Assembly (NCBI RefSeq): GCF_000177235.2
Contig: NC_014829.1
Span: forward strand, 4,526,001 to 4,590,000
Reading direction: 5' to 3'
From: Evansella cellulosilytica DSM 2522
GTDB lineage: Bacteria; Bacillota; Bacilli; Bacillales; Salisediminibacteriaceae
DNA: 64,000 nucleotides
This document shows positions 54,719-63,955 of the stretch, in pieces (the first letter of the stretch is position 1; each line of letters begins with the position of its first letter). Position numbers and translations under genes: made by a program. The notes below the pieces were generated by a model that saw nothing but the letters and a program-made list of their open reading frames with translations, was not told where the DNA came from and ran no database searches.

Positions 54719-54850
54719 ATGGAAAATACACATGAATTTGTGGAAAATTTACATGATAAACAAAGTAAAGCAGAAAGAAATAAAAAACGCCAAGGAACAG
54801 GCAATCCTAGCCACAAGTTACCGAATAAGCAGCATAGCACAAACAAGTAG
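54719..54850 (+). CDS. DUF4023-like small protein
   Basis: 43 aa, very hydrophilic. MENTHEFVENLHDKQSKAER is followed by NKKRQGTGNPSHKLPNKQH. I recognise this HEFVexLhdkQxKaexNKxRQGxGNPsxKLPNkqH pattern as that of the short Bacillus DUF4023 family, function unknown. AAGGAG precedes the ATG by about 9 nt. It is antisense to a spurious minus-strand frame at 54622-54921. A hairpin terminator follows at 54881. Basic and Asn/Gln-rich composition is reminiscent of minor spore proteins, but this is only a guess. Confidence 0.75.
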   Translation: MENTHEFVENLHDKQSKAERNKKRQGTGNPSHKLPNKQHSTNK

Positions 54851-54880
54851 GAAAAGGTAATTTTTCTTAAACGATTAAAA

Positions 54881-54926
54881 AGAGGTTGATCGAAAAGGTG
54901 TATTTTCACCTTTTCTGTCAACCTCT
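54881..54926. terminator. Bidirectional terminator between the DUF4023-like and RDD genes
   Basis: AGAGGTTGATCGAAAAGGTG pairs with CACCTTTTCTGTCAACCTCT. A member of the GTTGACTC hairpin family between convergent genes. Confidence 0.7.
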
Positions 54927-54962
54927 ACTTCCCAAATCCCTCTCCGGTGCAAGTTGCGAGCG

Positions 54963-55763
54963 CTACAACTCAAACTCCCACTCTTCTTTCAGCTTTAAAT
55001 AAAGAACAAACAGGATGCTTTCTAACTCCCGATTTGATTTACCAGTTCCTTCTATTCCGACCTTTGTTAATAAAGCATTGGCAACCTTGCGAGTTAATGG
55101 GTCACGTTCATTCATCGGTAAATGTAATAGTCGCTCACTATACGTTTTGACTAGCTTCCAATCTTCTGCACTAATAGACTTCAATGCCCATACGTCAATC
55201 GCCAAATCGTCTTTCGTTAAGCTTCTTCTTTCTATTTCCTTCTCTAACGCTGTTTTCTTATTCGATTTTTTTGCTCTTCTTTCATGAACGACAATCGTTC
55301 CACCTACTACATCACCTAAACGCTTGTGCTTTGAATGAAAAAAGATCATTAAGATTCCTACTAAGTACGCCATCGGTAATGAATCAATAAGACGTAAAAA
55401 ATTTCTAATAAAGCTCGATAATAATGTAATACTATGGCCACTCTCTTGAATCACTCTAATTCCGATCATTTTTTTACCTATCGTTCTTCCACCAGTAAAG
55501 TACTCTAACACGAAAAAGTAACCCGTATTAACGATAAAAATAAGGACGATGGTAACTGCCATAGCCACGTTCGGTGAATTCATTCCTATTAAAAAACTTT
55601 GACCGCTTATAAATAATACCGTCAAAATAACGATACCTATATTGACCAACAATATAATGAGTTGATCGAGCATAAAGGCGAGTGCTCTACTCCCTAACCC
55701 TGCAGGCTGAAATTGAAGTGATACAAATTCAGGCGTTTTTATCGAGACTTGTTCATCATTCAT
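54963..55763 (-). CDS. RDD-family membrane protein
   Basis: 266 aa with an N-terminal RDD domain of about 140 residues: AGLGSRALAFMLDQLIILL, FFVLEYFTGGRTIGKKMIGIRVI and RLGDVVGGTIVVHERR. It holds four membrane helices, followed by a soluble C-terminal part (SLTKDDLAIDVWALKSISAEDWKLVKTY). GAGGTG lies 6 nt before ATG 55763, so the longer frame to 55811 is rejected. It is divergent with the SpoIIM-like gene; the pair heads the MoxR/DUF58 cluster seen in many Bacillaceae. Confidence 0.88.
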   Translation of the reverse strand: MNDEQVSIKTPEFVSLQFQPAGLGSRALAFMLDQLIILLVNIGIVILTVLFISGQSFLIGMNSPNVAMAVTIVLIFIVNTGYFFVLEYFTGGRTIGKKMIGIRVIQESGHSITLLSSFIRNFLRLIDSLPMAYLVGILMIFFHSKHKRLGDVVGGTIVVHERRAKKSNKKTALEKEIERRSLTKDDLAIDVWALKSISAEDWKLVKTYSERLLHLPMNERDPLTRKVANALLTKVGIEGTGKSNRELESILFVLYLKLKEEWEFEL

Positions 55764-55864
55764 CCGCTTCACCTCTTCGGTTAATTTTCTATATGTATTT
55801 CTATATTTCATTCATGTTACTATAATAGAATGGAAGGATATAGTATTTAAAGGCAGGTGGTTTC

Positions 55865-56827
55865 ATGAATGTAAAGCAATTTGTTCAGCAGCATCGCGAA
55901 GACTGGAAAGAGCTAGAACAAATGATCACAACATTACATAAAAAAAGGAAACGTGTTACTGGAGATCATATTGAGCGTTTCCATCAGCTTTATCAAAAGA
56001 CAACACAACACCTATCCTATAGTCAAACGTACTTTAAAGATGAAGAAGTCACAGAGTACTTAAACGGCCTCGTTTCAAAGTCTCATAACTTACTTTATAA
56101 AGATCAATTAACAAGCGTAAAGCAAATTCATTACTTTTTTACCCAAAAATTTATTCGTTTACTAACGGAACAATGGAAGTTTGTTATCGCAGCGATGATT
56201 TTGTTTACATTAGGTGGTTTAGGAAGCTTTTTTGCCGTTTTAAGCGATCCACTACATTTATATACGGTGCTTCCTGCTGAAATTGCTCAAGGGGTCGACC
56301 CTGAACAATTAGGTGCTAATCATGATACGATAGATCCTTCTCTTATGTCAGCAAGTATTATGACAAACAATATTCAAGTGGCGATATTAGCCTTTGCAGG
56401 TGGTATTACTTTCGGATTATTAACCGTTTATATCCTTATTTATAATGGTATTATAGTTGGCGCACTTGCTGCCCTGTTTTGGCATTACGGTATGACATAC
56501 GAGTTTTGGGCTTATATCGTTCCGCACGGTATGATTGAGCTTGCTGCGATATTCATTGCGGGTGGCGCTGGTCTTCTTATGGGATATAAGCTGTTCGTTC
56601 CAGGGAATTATTCAAGGAGCTACCAATTGAAGGTGCAAGCAAAAAGGTCCGTGCAGCTTCTTATCGGTACGATCCCAATTTTTATTATCGCTGGACTAAT
56701 AGAAGGCTTTATTACTCCTGCCTCCATTTCTCTTGAGGCAAAGTATCTCGTTGCAATATTAACTGTGATTGGCCTCTTACTTTATGTAGCAATCGGTAAC
56801 TTATTATTAAAAAATAAGACGTCATAA
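55865..56827 (+). CDS. SpoIIM-like membrane protein (stage II sporulation protein M family)
   Basis: 320 aa. The cytosolic N-terminus (about 120 residues, Lys/Glu/His rich) is followed by five or six membrane helices containing the family blocks ASIMTNNIQVAILAFAGGITFG and HGMIELAAIFIAGGAGLLMGYKLFVPG. SpoIIM proper is shorter and lacks this N-terminus; this longer form is the one usually coupled to RDD, MoxR and DUF58 genes. It is divergently transcribed from the RDD gene across a 100-bp promoter region. Confidence 0.88.
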   Translation: MNVKQFVQQHREDWKELEQMITTLHKKRKRVTGDHIERFHQLYQKTTQHLSYSQTYFKDEEVTEYLNGLVSKSHNLLYKDQLTSVKQIHYFFTQKFIRLLTEQWKFVIAAMILFTLGGLGSFFAVLSDPLHLYTVLPAEIAQGVDPEQLGANHDTIDPSLMSASIMTNNIQVAILAFAGGITFGLLTVYILIYNGIIVGALAALFWHYGMTYEFWAYIVPHGMIELAAIFIAGGAGLLMGYKLFVPGNYSRSYQLKVQAKRSVQLLIGTIPIFIIAGLIEGFITPASISLEAKYLVAILTVIGLLLYVAIGNLLLKNKTS

Positions 56828-56838
56828 ATGATTTTCTT

Positions 56839-56879
56839 AACTCCCCAAACTGTCGCGCTGTATGGTTTGGGGAGTTTTT
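56839..56879 (+). terminator. Terminator of the SpoIIM-like gene
   Basis: AACTCCCCAAAC is mirrored by GTTTGGGGAGTT followed by TTT. Confidence 0.9.
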
Positions 56880-56952
56880 AGGCTGTGATAAGCTTTGTTG
56901 GTGATTTTCACTTCATAACGCTCGCCTGCCAAGGTAATGCTTTACAAGGGAA

Positions 56953-58296
56953 TTATAATAACCCACGGTTGATAATATCAATATAGTTTGAAATTGCTGT
57001 AACAGCTAAGTTTTCCTCTTTTGCTTCGATCATTTGTAGACCTTGCTTTTCCCATCTATTTTTCTCTCGCTTTTTAAATACCATTTGCTGCTGTGCAATA
57101 CTTTTCACCATTGTTGACTGCATATCGCTCGGCTGTTTCTTTATTTGCTTTCTAAGTTCTTCATCTTCTATTCCAATCATTAAAAACACATGACGCTGTC
57201 TTAAACGTCTTAAATAAGCTAATGCACTTTCTTCATGTAAAAACGTTTTTACATCACTAAACAGTAACAACAAGCTCCGTTTTTTTTGTACGGTTTGCAA
57301 GTAGTTCAAAACGACGCCGTAGTTCGATTCCGCTGCATCAGCTTTAAGGTTATAGACCGCTTTTAAAATCGTTTGAAGGTGCTCCATCCCTTTGCCCGGT
57401 GGCACATATACTTTCGTGCCCTTGGAGAAAGCGAGAACAGCCACGTAATCGCCCTTTTTCAACGCCGCCGCAGCCACTGCGATAGCCGCTTCTAAAGACT
57501 TATCCAACCGATTTCCTCGCTTTAGCTCTACACCCATCATTCTGCCACAATCGATTAGTAATGTAATATGTTTACCATGCTCCGGTTCATATTCATTCGT
57601 CATCACTTCTTGTAGCTTAGCCGTTTGCCGCCAATTAATCTTTCTTGGATCGTCTCCAACGACATAGTTTCTTACTTTAGCGAATTCACCGACACTACTA
57701 TTTTGTTTTTTTATTTTTACGCCTTCGTGTAGTAAAAACTTTTGTGCATTCTCTAAATACTCTTTCGTTTCCGTTAAATCTGGAATAACTTTAACGGTTT
57801 TCTCCATATTGACAGTCTTTTGTTTTTCCCATAAGCCTAACGTACTTCGATAGCGAAAATACAGCTGGTTGATTGTATATTCGCCTCTTACAGGTGCTGC
57901 TGTTTCGTATGTAACTATTGTCGCACGATCTTTTTCTGCAGTGCCATAGTACGGAAACGGTCTTTTAAACGATTGTGGTAAATCATCTTTGAAGCGAAAT
58001 TTAATCGCCTTATCTGAATGATTTTCTATTTTTAATTCCACTTCATACGTAATATCTCTCTCCATTTCCTGCGGTAATACTCGTTCAAAAGAAAGCTGTC
58101 TTTTATTTGGAGAAAGGAAAAGATCTAAAAAGGTTGCAAATAACACTACTGCATTACAAAGTATAATAAAGGTCCAGGTGATTCCGAAAAAGCTTGCTAC
58201 GAAGAGGCTGAGCGAAACAACTAACATGAGAAGAATCAGCTTCTTCGTAGGCAATATCCCTCTATCTCGGAACAGGAATCGCCCCCACCAGTTCAT
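56953..58296 (-). CDS. DUF58 domain protein (VWA-like)
   Basis: 447 aa. Two N-terminal membrane helices (LILLMLVVSLSLFVASFFGITW...) precede a beta-rich region. The DUF58 core reads VRNYVVGDDPRKINWRQTAKLQEVMTNEYEPEHGKHITLLIDCGRMMG, the diagnostic motif. The remaining part has a vWA-like fold (VLAFSKGTKVYV, SLLLLFSDVKTF). DUF58 proteins act with MoxR ATPases, probably in assembly or metal insertion of surface complexes. The gene overlaps the MoxR 3' end, with M6 of the open frame preferred over the start at 58311. Confidence 0.9.
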   Translation of the reverse strand: MNWWGRFLFRDRGILPTKKLILLMLVVSLSLFVASFFGITWTFIILCNAVVLFATFLDLFLSPNKRQLSFERVLPQEMERDITYEVELKIENHSDKAIKFRFKDDLPQSFKRPFPYYGTAEKDRATIVTYETAAPVRGEYTINQLYFRYRSTLGLWEKQKTVNMEKTVKVIPDLTETKEYLENAQKFLLHEGVKIKKQNSSVGEFAKVRNYVVGDDPRKINWRQTAKLQEVMTNEYEPEHGKHITLLIDCGRMMGVELKRGNRLDKSLEAAIAVAAAALKKGDYVAVLAFSKGTKVYVPPGKGMEHLQTILKAVYNLKADAAESNYGVVLNYLQTVQKKRSLLLLFSDVKTFLHEESALAYLRRLRQRHVFLMIGIEDEELRKQIKKQPSDMQSTMVKSIAQQQMVFKKREKNRWEKQGLQMIEAKEENLAVTAISNYIDIINRGLL

Positions 58297-59191
58297 TGAT
58301 GATTTGGTCAACAGTCGCCCCCTCCAATTCTATATGTGGAGATAATTGTACACGATGTCTTAACGCTGGACGCGCCACCATTTTCACATCATCTGGTGTG
58401 ACATAGTCGCGACCAGCCATGTATGCCCATGATTGTGCTGCCTTACCAATTGCAATTGCTGCACGGGTACTTGCTCCGAAGCGTAGCGAATCTACTTCCC
58501 TCGTTTTTCTTACAATTTGCATAATGTAATAAAGTACACTTTCGCTAAGCGTCACTTGTTCAATTTCTTTTCGAATGAGTAAAAATTCGTCCATATCGAT
58601 AAATGCATTTACTTCACTCACATCATAGCTGTTTTCAATGACTTGCTTTAAAACGTTTTGTTCTTCTTCTAAAGTAGGAAAATCTATGAGTAGCTTAAAT
58701 AAAAAGCGATCCTGTTGTGCCTCCGGTAGTGGATATGTCCCTTCAAACTCTATCGGGTTTTGCGTAGCTACAACAAAGAATACGTCATCTAGTTGATACG
58801 TCTCTCCTTGTATTGTTACTTGCTTTTCTTCCATTGCTTCTAAAAGCGCTGCTTGCGTTTTAGCTGGTGTACGGTTTATTTCATCCGCTAGCAATACGTT
58901 CGTGAAAATTGGCCCTTTTAACGTTTCAAATGAACTGTCTTTCATGTTATAAATCGTACTACCCGTAATATCACTAGGAAGAAGATCTGGTGTAAATTGA
59001 ATACGATTAAAGTCACCGCCTAAAAGGTTTGCGAGCGTCCTTACCATTTGTGTTTTTCCTGTTCCTGGAACACCTTCAATAAGTACGTGACCACCGGCTA
59101 ATACGGCAGATAATAATAGTCTTAAATTTGTGCTTTGACCTAAAATGCGTTTTTCATAGCTGTCCAATAAGGATGTTAGCTTCTCTCTCAT
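58262..59191 (-). CDS. MoxR-family AAA+ ATPase
   Basis: Cytosolic chaperone-like ATPase of 309 aa. Walker A EGVPGTGKTQ, Walker B VLLADEINRTPAKTQAALLEAMEEKQVT (MoxR signature), sensor 1 FVVATQNPIEFEGTYPLPEAQQDRF and the C-terminal DYVTPDDVKMVARPALRHR. It overlaps DUF4350 by 4 nt at its start (ATGA) and the DUF58 gene at its end, so expression of the trio is coupled. Confidence 0.94.
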   Translation of the reverse strand: MREKLTSLLDSYEKRILGQSTNLRLLLSAVLAGGHVLIEGVPGTGKTQMVRTLANLLGGDFNRIQFTPDLLPSDITGSTIYNMKDSSFETLKGPIFTNVLLADEINRTPAKTQAALLEAMEEKQVTIQGETYQLDDVFFVVATQNPIEFEGTYPLPEAQQDRFLFKLLIDFPTLEEEQNVLKQVIENSYDVSEVNAFIDMDEFLLIRKEIEQVTLSESVLYYIMQIVRKTREVDSLRFGASTRAAIAIGKAAQSWAYMAGRDYVTPDDVKMVARPALRHRVQLSPHIELEGATVDQIINELVGAIPVPR

Positions 59192-60327
59192 CCTTCTTCC
59201 ACCCCTTTTCTAAGTTCCTCTAAGCGTTTCGACCAGAGTAAAAACTCTTGCTTACTGACCTTTTGTTTCCCTAATACAATGTGTAACCCTTCTAAAAATG
59301 CTTTTATTTCTTGATGTGATTTTCTAGCCCATTTTCTATCTAGTTCCTCTGAGATATCCTTCCATTCTCTGTTATACGAGATCATCCATTTTTCCTGCAA
59401 GAGGAGCTTGAGATAATCGGCTTGCATAGCTAGCGCATCGGCATACCTACTTCCTCTTAAATACCAAGCAGCTAATGCACGGGTGCCTTCATCGCTAAAA
59501 CGTACCGCTTCATCACGAACTTGATATATTGGGCCAAAACGTTTTCCTTGATACAGTAGTAATAAAATTGCGAGTAATGCACCTTGAATCATAAATAGGA
59601 TAAACCATTTTGGATAAACAGTGATAAACGTTGCTGCATTCCCTTGATGATGTATATACTCATCGAAAATAATCGCTTCATGGTCTTCATAGCCTTCCTC
59701 AATCATCTGCAGCACAAGAGGAATATGATCATAGTCAAGTAAGTATGTGTTCATCGTCCAATGTGGTGTATTCACGATCATTAAATGCCCTTCACCGATA
59801 GGGCGACGAATGGCTATCGCACCTAAATCATCCGTAATGAGTACCTCATCATTCTCTTCCGTTTGTATTCGTATGTTTGAAAGAAACATCGATTGATAGC
59901 TTTGCTCATTCATTTGAACAGAATGGTATTCTTCTTCCAGTGGTTCAGTCAGGTAGCCATACTCGACCTTTATATCAAACATCCCTACAGGATTTTCACT
60001 GAAAAGTAAAATCGTATTTCCTTCTTCCATAAAACGTACGTATTCATTCATTTCCTCTTCCATAGGTACGAAAAAAGGTTCAATCATTAATAATAAGCTT
60101 TGCTCAGATTGCAATACATCGGGAGAGTTATACCATCTCGTCACATCGTCATATTCATTCTCCATATAAGTGTAAAGTGCTTTTACACCAGTAGGTGATG
60201 GAGAGGAAGATATGTATGCTGGATATTCTCTCGGTTGATTGGAAAAGCCAAAGTAACTAACGACTAAAAATATTGCCAAAATAGAAATCCATACAATCAT
60301 TCGCCTTACATTCTTCATTTTCTCCAA
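59188..60327 (-). CDS. DUF4350 domain membrane protein
   Basis: 379 aa. One N-terminal helix (IVWISILAIFLVVSYFGF), then an extracellular DUF4350 domain (PTGVKALYTYMEN...LLMIEPFFVPMEEEMNEYVRFMEEGNTILLFSENP), then a second helix (WFILFMIQGALLAILLLLYQGKRFGP) and a cytosolic tail. The start is TTG 60327 with GAGGG close by, or ATG 60318. It is a standard companion of MoxR and DUF58 in Gram-positive clusters; molecular role unknown. Confidence 0.85.
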   Translation of the reverse strand: MEKMKNVRRMIVWISILAIFLVVSYFGFSNQPREYPAYISSSPSPTGVKALYTYMENEYDDVTRWYNSPDVLQSEQSLLLMIEPFFVPMEEEMNEYVRFMEEGNTILLFSENPVGMFDIKVEYGYLTEPLEEEYHSVQMNEQSYQSMFLSNIRIQTEENDEVLITDDLGAIAIRRPIGEGHLMIVNTPHWTMNTYLLDYDHIPLVLQMIEEGYEDHEAIIFDEYIHHQGNAATFITVYPKWFILFMIQGALLAILLLLYQGKRFGPIYQVRDEAVRFSDEGTRALAAWYLRGSRYADALAMQADYLKLLLQEKWMISYNREWKDISEELDRKWARKSHQEIKAFLEGLHIVLGKQKVSKQEFLLWSKRLEELRKGVEEG

Positions 60328-60343
60328 ACGGCCCTCTCACCTC

Positions 60344-60976
60344 CTAGTTGTGATCTTCTTGCTTCCCTTTTAAAATGTTTGCTACTTCGTCACGGAAAGG
60401 AATATACTCTTCTTTTTCTATTAATCTTTCTCCATAAGTCACTTCATCAAATAAGATGGCAAACTTAAAGAATAATTCAGCATCAGATTTCTTTACTTTC
60501 CTTAACTCATCGTAATACTCCCAGTTTGTTTTCCAAATTTTTGCCTCGAGCCAGTTTATGTCATGATAGTAAAGGAGTAGCCCTAAAAACATGTGTCGTG
60601 TTGCTAAAGAGTATTCACCTTTTCCTTCATGCTTTTCGGCTTCTAATAAATGCTTTTCATACGACCAGCTCATTTCATTCATTGCTTGTAGCGGCTGATT
60701 GTCACGGAATGTTCTTCTTCTTTTTATAGTTCTAGCGACAAGAAGAAAGATGACAACTAATAGCGCTAAGCCAAGGATAACGATAAAAACAAAAACTGCT
60801 CCAGATACTCCCGAACCAATGGCTATGTTCGGAAATAACCGTGAGAGTAGTTCTCCTATCCAATGTAAAACGAAATCGATTATTCTTTCAATTAAGCCTC
60901 GATTATCCTCATAATATACTTGATATTCTGGCGTGTCTAAAATCTTTTCTAGCTGCTCTCTAGCATGATCAGCCAT
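60344..60976 (-). CDS. DUF4129 domain membrane protein
   Basis: 210 aa. An amphipathic N-terminal part (QLEKILDTPEYQVYYEDNRGLIERIIDFVLHWIGELLSRLFPN), one membrane helix (VFVFIVILGLALLVVIFLLVA) and a cytosolic helical domain containing GEYSLATRHMFLGLLLYYHD, the DUF4129 core. This domain recurs in transglutaminase-like and MoxR-linked proteins. It is 16 nt upstream of DUF4350 and the second gene of the operon. Confidence 0.85.
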   Translation of the reverse strand: MADHAREQLEKILDTPEYQVYYEDNRGLIERIIDFVLHWIGELLSRLFPNIAIGSGVSGAVFVFIVILGLALLVVIFLLVARTIKRRRTFRDNQPLQAMNEMSWSYEKHLLEAEKHEGKGEYSLATRHMFLGLLLYYHDINWLEAKIWKTNWEYYDELRKVKKSDAELFFKFAILFDEVTYGERLIEKEEYIPFRDEVANILKGKQEDHN

Positions 60977-61008
60977 TTTTATTCACCTAGCTTTCACATG
61001 GAAATAGG

Positions 61009-61926
61009 TTATTCCTGTATCGAACCGTTATAATTTTCAAGTAAATCTTTAATATCTTCTGCATCATGTCGCGTTTTTAAGTCTGTATACACGACTGAGT
61101 ATGCAACAGCAGTGATCATCTGTGTCACGAGCATGATCAAGTTCATCACAGTAAAAAATAATACACTGTGACCTAATAGTGCCATGAATGAAAATTCGAA
61201 GGCGAGACCAACCAACGATATAATTAAAGTAAATACGATAATCAAACCAAATGATGCCCACATGCGACCTCTCGTTAATTGCCAGCTTCTTGATAATCCA
61301 GGGCTCTCCTCTTTTAATACGACAGATCCTAAGAAAAAGGCCCAACGAGTTAATAGTAGTCCGAGCCCGATAAATGCAGCTAAACCAAAAATGAATACTA
61401 AAATTACACCAATTACAGGGTGTATGAGGATACCAATAACACCGATAAACAGAAGCGCGATATTAGGTACGATAATCATCCCAAACAAAATAAGAAAGAA
61501 AAGAATAGAGCTTCCAATTATTGGCCAAAAGCGTGAGAATGCTTGCTTAATGACTCCCCCAACCGTATACTCTTCACCCTTTCGTATACGGTTAACTGCA
61601 AGGATGATCGCAGCATATGCAATTGGATATAGAAACAAAGAAATAAAGCTGACTAACGCAATCCATAAATCGGCTATTATTTCTGAGGTTGCATACGGCT
61701 CTGGATCATCGAAAACGGATGTAAACTGCTCAAGAAATGTTCCCCCAGCTACATCACGTATTAAGCTAGTACCGAACGCTGCCCTTATTAGAGCTTCTAT
61801 TAAAATAACAGGACCGATCAAAAATAAAAATATTTTAAAGAAGTTAATAAAATGTTTCTTACTTAAGGAAAATGTTACATCGAGAATTTCCCCAAAACCT
61901 TTAGGTTTATTTAACCTATCTTTCAT
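61009..61926 (-). CDS. Polytopic membrane protein heading the MoxR/DUF58 operon
   Basis: 305 aa with about six membrane helices (FFKIFLFLIGPVILIEALI, ALVSFISLFLYPIAYAAIIL, IGSSILFFLILFGMIIVPNIALLFIGVIG, IIVFTLIISLVGLAFEF and others). The N-terminus KPKGFGEILDVTFSLSKKHFINFF and the SRSWQLTRGRMW motif resemble the glycerophosphodiesterase-membrane-domain family commonly adjacent to DUF4129. It is the first gene of a 5-gene minus-strand operon (gaps 16-32 nt or overlaps). Confidence 0.85.
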   Translation of the reverse strand: MKDRLNKPKGFGEILDVTFSLSKKHFINFFKIFLFLIGPVILIEALIRAAFGTSLIRDVAGGTFLEQFTSVFDDPEPYATSEIIADLWIALVSFISLFLYPIAYAAIILAVNRIRKGEEYTVGGVIKQAFSRFWPIIGSSILFFLILFGMIIVPNIALLFIGVIGILIHPVIGVILVFIFGLAAFIGLGLLLTRWAFFLGSVVLKEESPGLSRSWQLTRGRMWASFGLIIVFTLIISLVGLAFEFSFMALLGHSVLFFTVMNLIMLVTQMITAVAYSVVYTDLKTRHDAEDIKDLLENYNGSIQE

Positions 61927-62203
61927 GCAGATTTCCCCCTTCTATGTATTTTTTCAATATCACCATAATGATCATTTTAACATTTTTTTGTAGTGTTTTT
62001 GTAAATATATGCAAACTATATAAATAGTCTTACTTCATCTAATTTGATAACCTAAATATAGCTATGCTCCTGTTTATTTTTTAATTGACTGTTTCCGTAT
62101 AATTTTTTAGTTTTTTCAGACTTGGGTAAACGAAAGGTGAACTGTCCATTAAACATGTATGTAAAAGACCCTTTTCATTTTATATTTTTATTGGAGGTAA
62201 AAC

Positions 62204-63118
62204 ATGAAGGTTACGTTTTTAGGAACTGGTGCGGGTATTCCTGCAAAAGAGAGAAATGTCTCTTCTATCGCACTACACTTACATAATGATAGCTTGTTTT
62301 GGTTGTTTGATTGTGGAGAAGCAACGCAGCACCAAATATTACATACACCTATAAAGCTAAGAAAAATAAATAGCATTTTTATTAGTCATTTGCATGGCGA
62401 TCATATCTTTGGCCTCCCAGGATTATTAGGAAGTCGCTCATTTCAAGGCGCTGAAACACCTTTAACGGTATATGGACCTGTTGGAATACAACATTTTATT
62501 GAAACATCTTTAAAGGTGAGCACCACTTATTTAAAGTATCCTATTCATTTTAAAGAGCTCGAGAATGATGGCGTCATATATGAAGATAATGAGTACATTG
62601 TTACTACTCAACTACTGGAGCATGGGATTGACTCCTATGGCTTTAGGGTTGATCAAAAGGAACAGGCTGGTTCTTTACTCATGGATAAAGTGGTTGCTGC
62701 CGGTATTCCTCCCGGGCCAATATTAAAGGATTTAAAAGTTGGTCGTTCTGTAACGTTACAGGACGGGAGAGTGTTTCATGGCGAAGACTTTATCGGTCCG
62801 CCGAAAAAGGGTAAATCTGTAGCGGTTTTAGGAGACACGAGATTTTCTTCTCGTTCGATAGCGCTTTGTAAAGGCGTTCATACGTTAGTACACGAAGCGA
62901 CTTTTGCACATAAAGACGAGCAGATCGCACACGAGTACTTTCACGCGACTACAGAAGAAGCTGCTAAAGTAGCAAAGCTATCTCGTGTCGAGCAGCTTAT
63001 CCTTACTCATATTAGCTCTCGATATCAAAAGGATGATATGAAACAGCTATTGTTAGAAGCAAAGGAAGTCTTTCCTCAGACTTATATAGCTGAAGATTTA
63101 AAAACCTTTCAAATTTAA
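62204..63118 (+). CDS. rnz: Ribonuclease Z (tRNA 3' endonuclease)
   Basis: Removes the 3' trailer of tRNA precursors that lack an encoded CCA. Metallo-beta-lactamase fold with zinc motif FISHLHGDHIFGLPGLLGSR (HxHxDH), VAVLGDTRFS and the C-terminal HATTEEAAKVAKLSRVEQLILTHISSRY (last His ligands). 304 aa matches Bacillus Rnz; the exosite arm is GIPPGPILKDLKVGRSVTLQDG. GGAGG lies 6-8 nt before the ATG. A bidirectional terminator follows. Confidence 0.96.
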   Translation: MKVTFLGTGAGIPAKERNVSSIALHLHNDSLFWLFDCGEATQHQILHTPIKLRKINSIFISHLHGDHIFGLPGLLGSRSFQGAETPLTVYGPVGIQHFIETSLKVSTTYLKYPIHFKELENDGVIYEDNEYIVTTQLLEHGIDSYGFRVDQKEQAGSLLMDKVVAAGIPPGPILKDLKVGRSVTLQDGRVFHGEDFIGPPKKGKSVAVLGDTRFSSRSIALCKGVHTLVHEATFAHKDEQIAHEYFHATTEEAAKVAKLSRVEQLILTHISSRYQKDDMKQLLLEAKEVFPQTYIAEDLKTFQI

Positions 63119-63195
63119 AAATTTTACTGGAGGATAGTAAAGATTGTAGCTGACTGAGATCCAATTGGTGGCGTTATTTCCATTTTTGATATAGA

Positions 63196-63228
63196 AAAAA
63201 AACTATTCCAGTTTTGGAATAGTTTTTT
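63196..63228. terminator. Bidirectional terminator between rnz and the small membrane gene
   Basis: AAACTATTCCA GTT TTGGAATAGTTT with A-run and T-run on either side. Confidence 0.9.
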
Positions 63229-63238
63229 GTTCATTTTA

Positions 63239-63556
63239 TTATGCAGCGCTTGGCTTGTTAGCTGAAGCGTTGTCTGGTTGAGATGCATTGATCATTAAGA
63301 AGATCGCTGTAAGAACGTGCATCACCCATCCAACGAAAGGAATCCAACCAACACAAGAAGTAACGATACCTAAAATACTTCCAGTTGTTTTTCCACCATC
63401 TTTTTTAGTCAAGATAAGTGTAATGATGTGCAACACTAACATAACAAATAAAGGAATCCATAAAAGTCCGATAATGATAGAAGCACCTAAAACTGGAATT
63501 GCTAGAATCGCTTCAAGTCCGCCTGTAACCCACTTCAAAATTCTTGAAGGTGACAT
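63239..63556 (-). CDS. Small membrane protein, three helices, unknown
   Basis: 105 aa: MSPSRILKWVTGGLEAILAIPVLG, then IIIGLLWIPLFVMLVLHIITLIL, a basic link (TKKDGGKTT) and IVTSCVGWIPFVGWVMHVLTAIFLMI, ending in an Asn/Ala-rich tail. AAGGGGG lies 7 nt before ATG 63556; the frame continues to 63619 without support. No family is recognised, but the closely spaced GWIPFVGW motif looks like a conserved turn between helices. Confidence 0.75.
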   Translation of the reverse strand: MSPSRILKWVTGGLEAILAIPVLGASIIIGLLWIPLFVMLVLHIITLILTKKDGGKTTGSILGIVTSCVGWIPFVGWVMHVLTAIFLMINASQPDNASANKPSAA

Positions 63557-63619
63557 GTGAAAACCCCCTTTTAAATAAGTAAATAATCTTATAAAAACTA
63601 ACCTTTTACATTGTAGCAC

Positions 63620-63955
63620 TAATTACCTAATTTGTCTCCACTAAATTTAGCTTTGCTAAAGATTCTCTCATTTTAATAATAATTACCTATATAACCCGTT
63701 AATTCCTTAAGAAAATTAGGTTCAATTTTCTACAAATGTAAGGCTAACTTTTTCACAAGATGATATGATCATATTCCAAATAGAAGTTCGATAGAAGTGT
63801 CTTTTTTGTTTATTGGAAATCATCTGAATGAATTTCATCATTTTCGTCCCTTACAGGCCAAGGGTCTCAAAACATGAAAAAAGGAGTACCTACATGAATG
63901 TCGAATTTAGTATTCAGTAGCAAGTATAATTACCCGGTTTTGTACAAAGTATTGT
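63620..63955. other. Gene-less interval with a strong RBS before an 8-codon frame
   Basis: The sequence AAAGGAG, 7 nt, ATG (63894) opens only eight codons before TAG at 63918. It could be the remnant of a gene 5' end interrupted by the adjacent repeat, or a leader peptide. Nothing else is seen. Confidence 0.4.

Noticed and set aside
54622-54921. 99-aa minus-strand frame
   Set aside because: Antisense to the DUF4023-like gene and lacks a ribosome binding site; it also crosses the terminator hairpin.
61184-61993. 269-aa plus-strand frame
   Set aside because: Shadow of the polytopic membrane gene on the other strand, rich in K, I, N and P as expected for such shadows.
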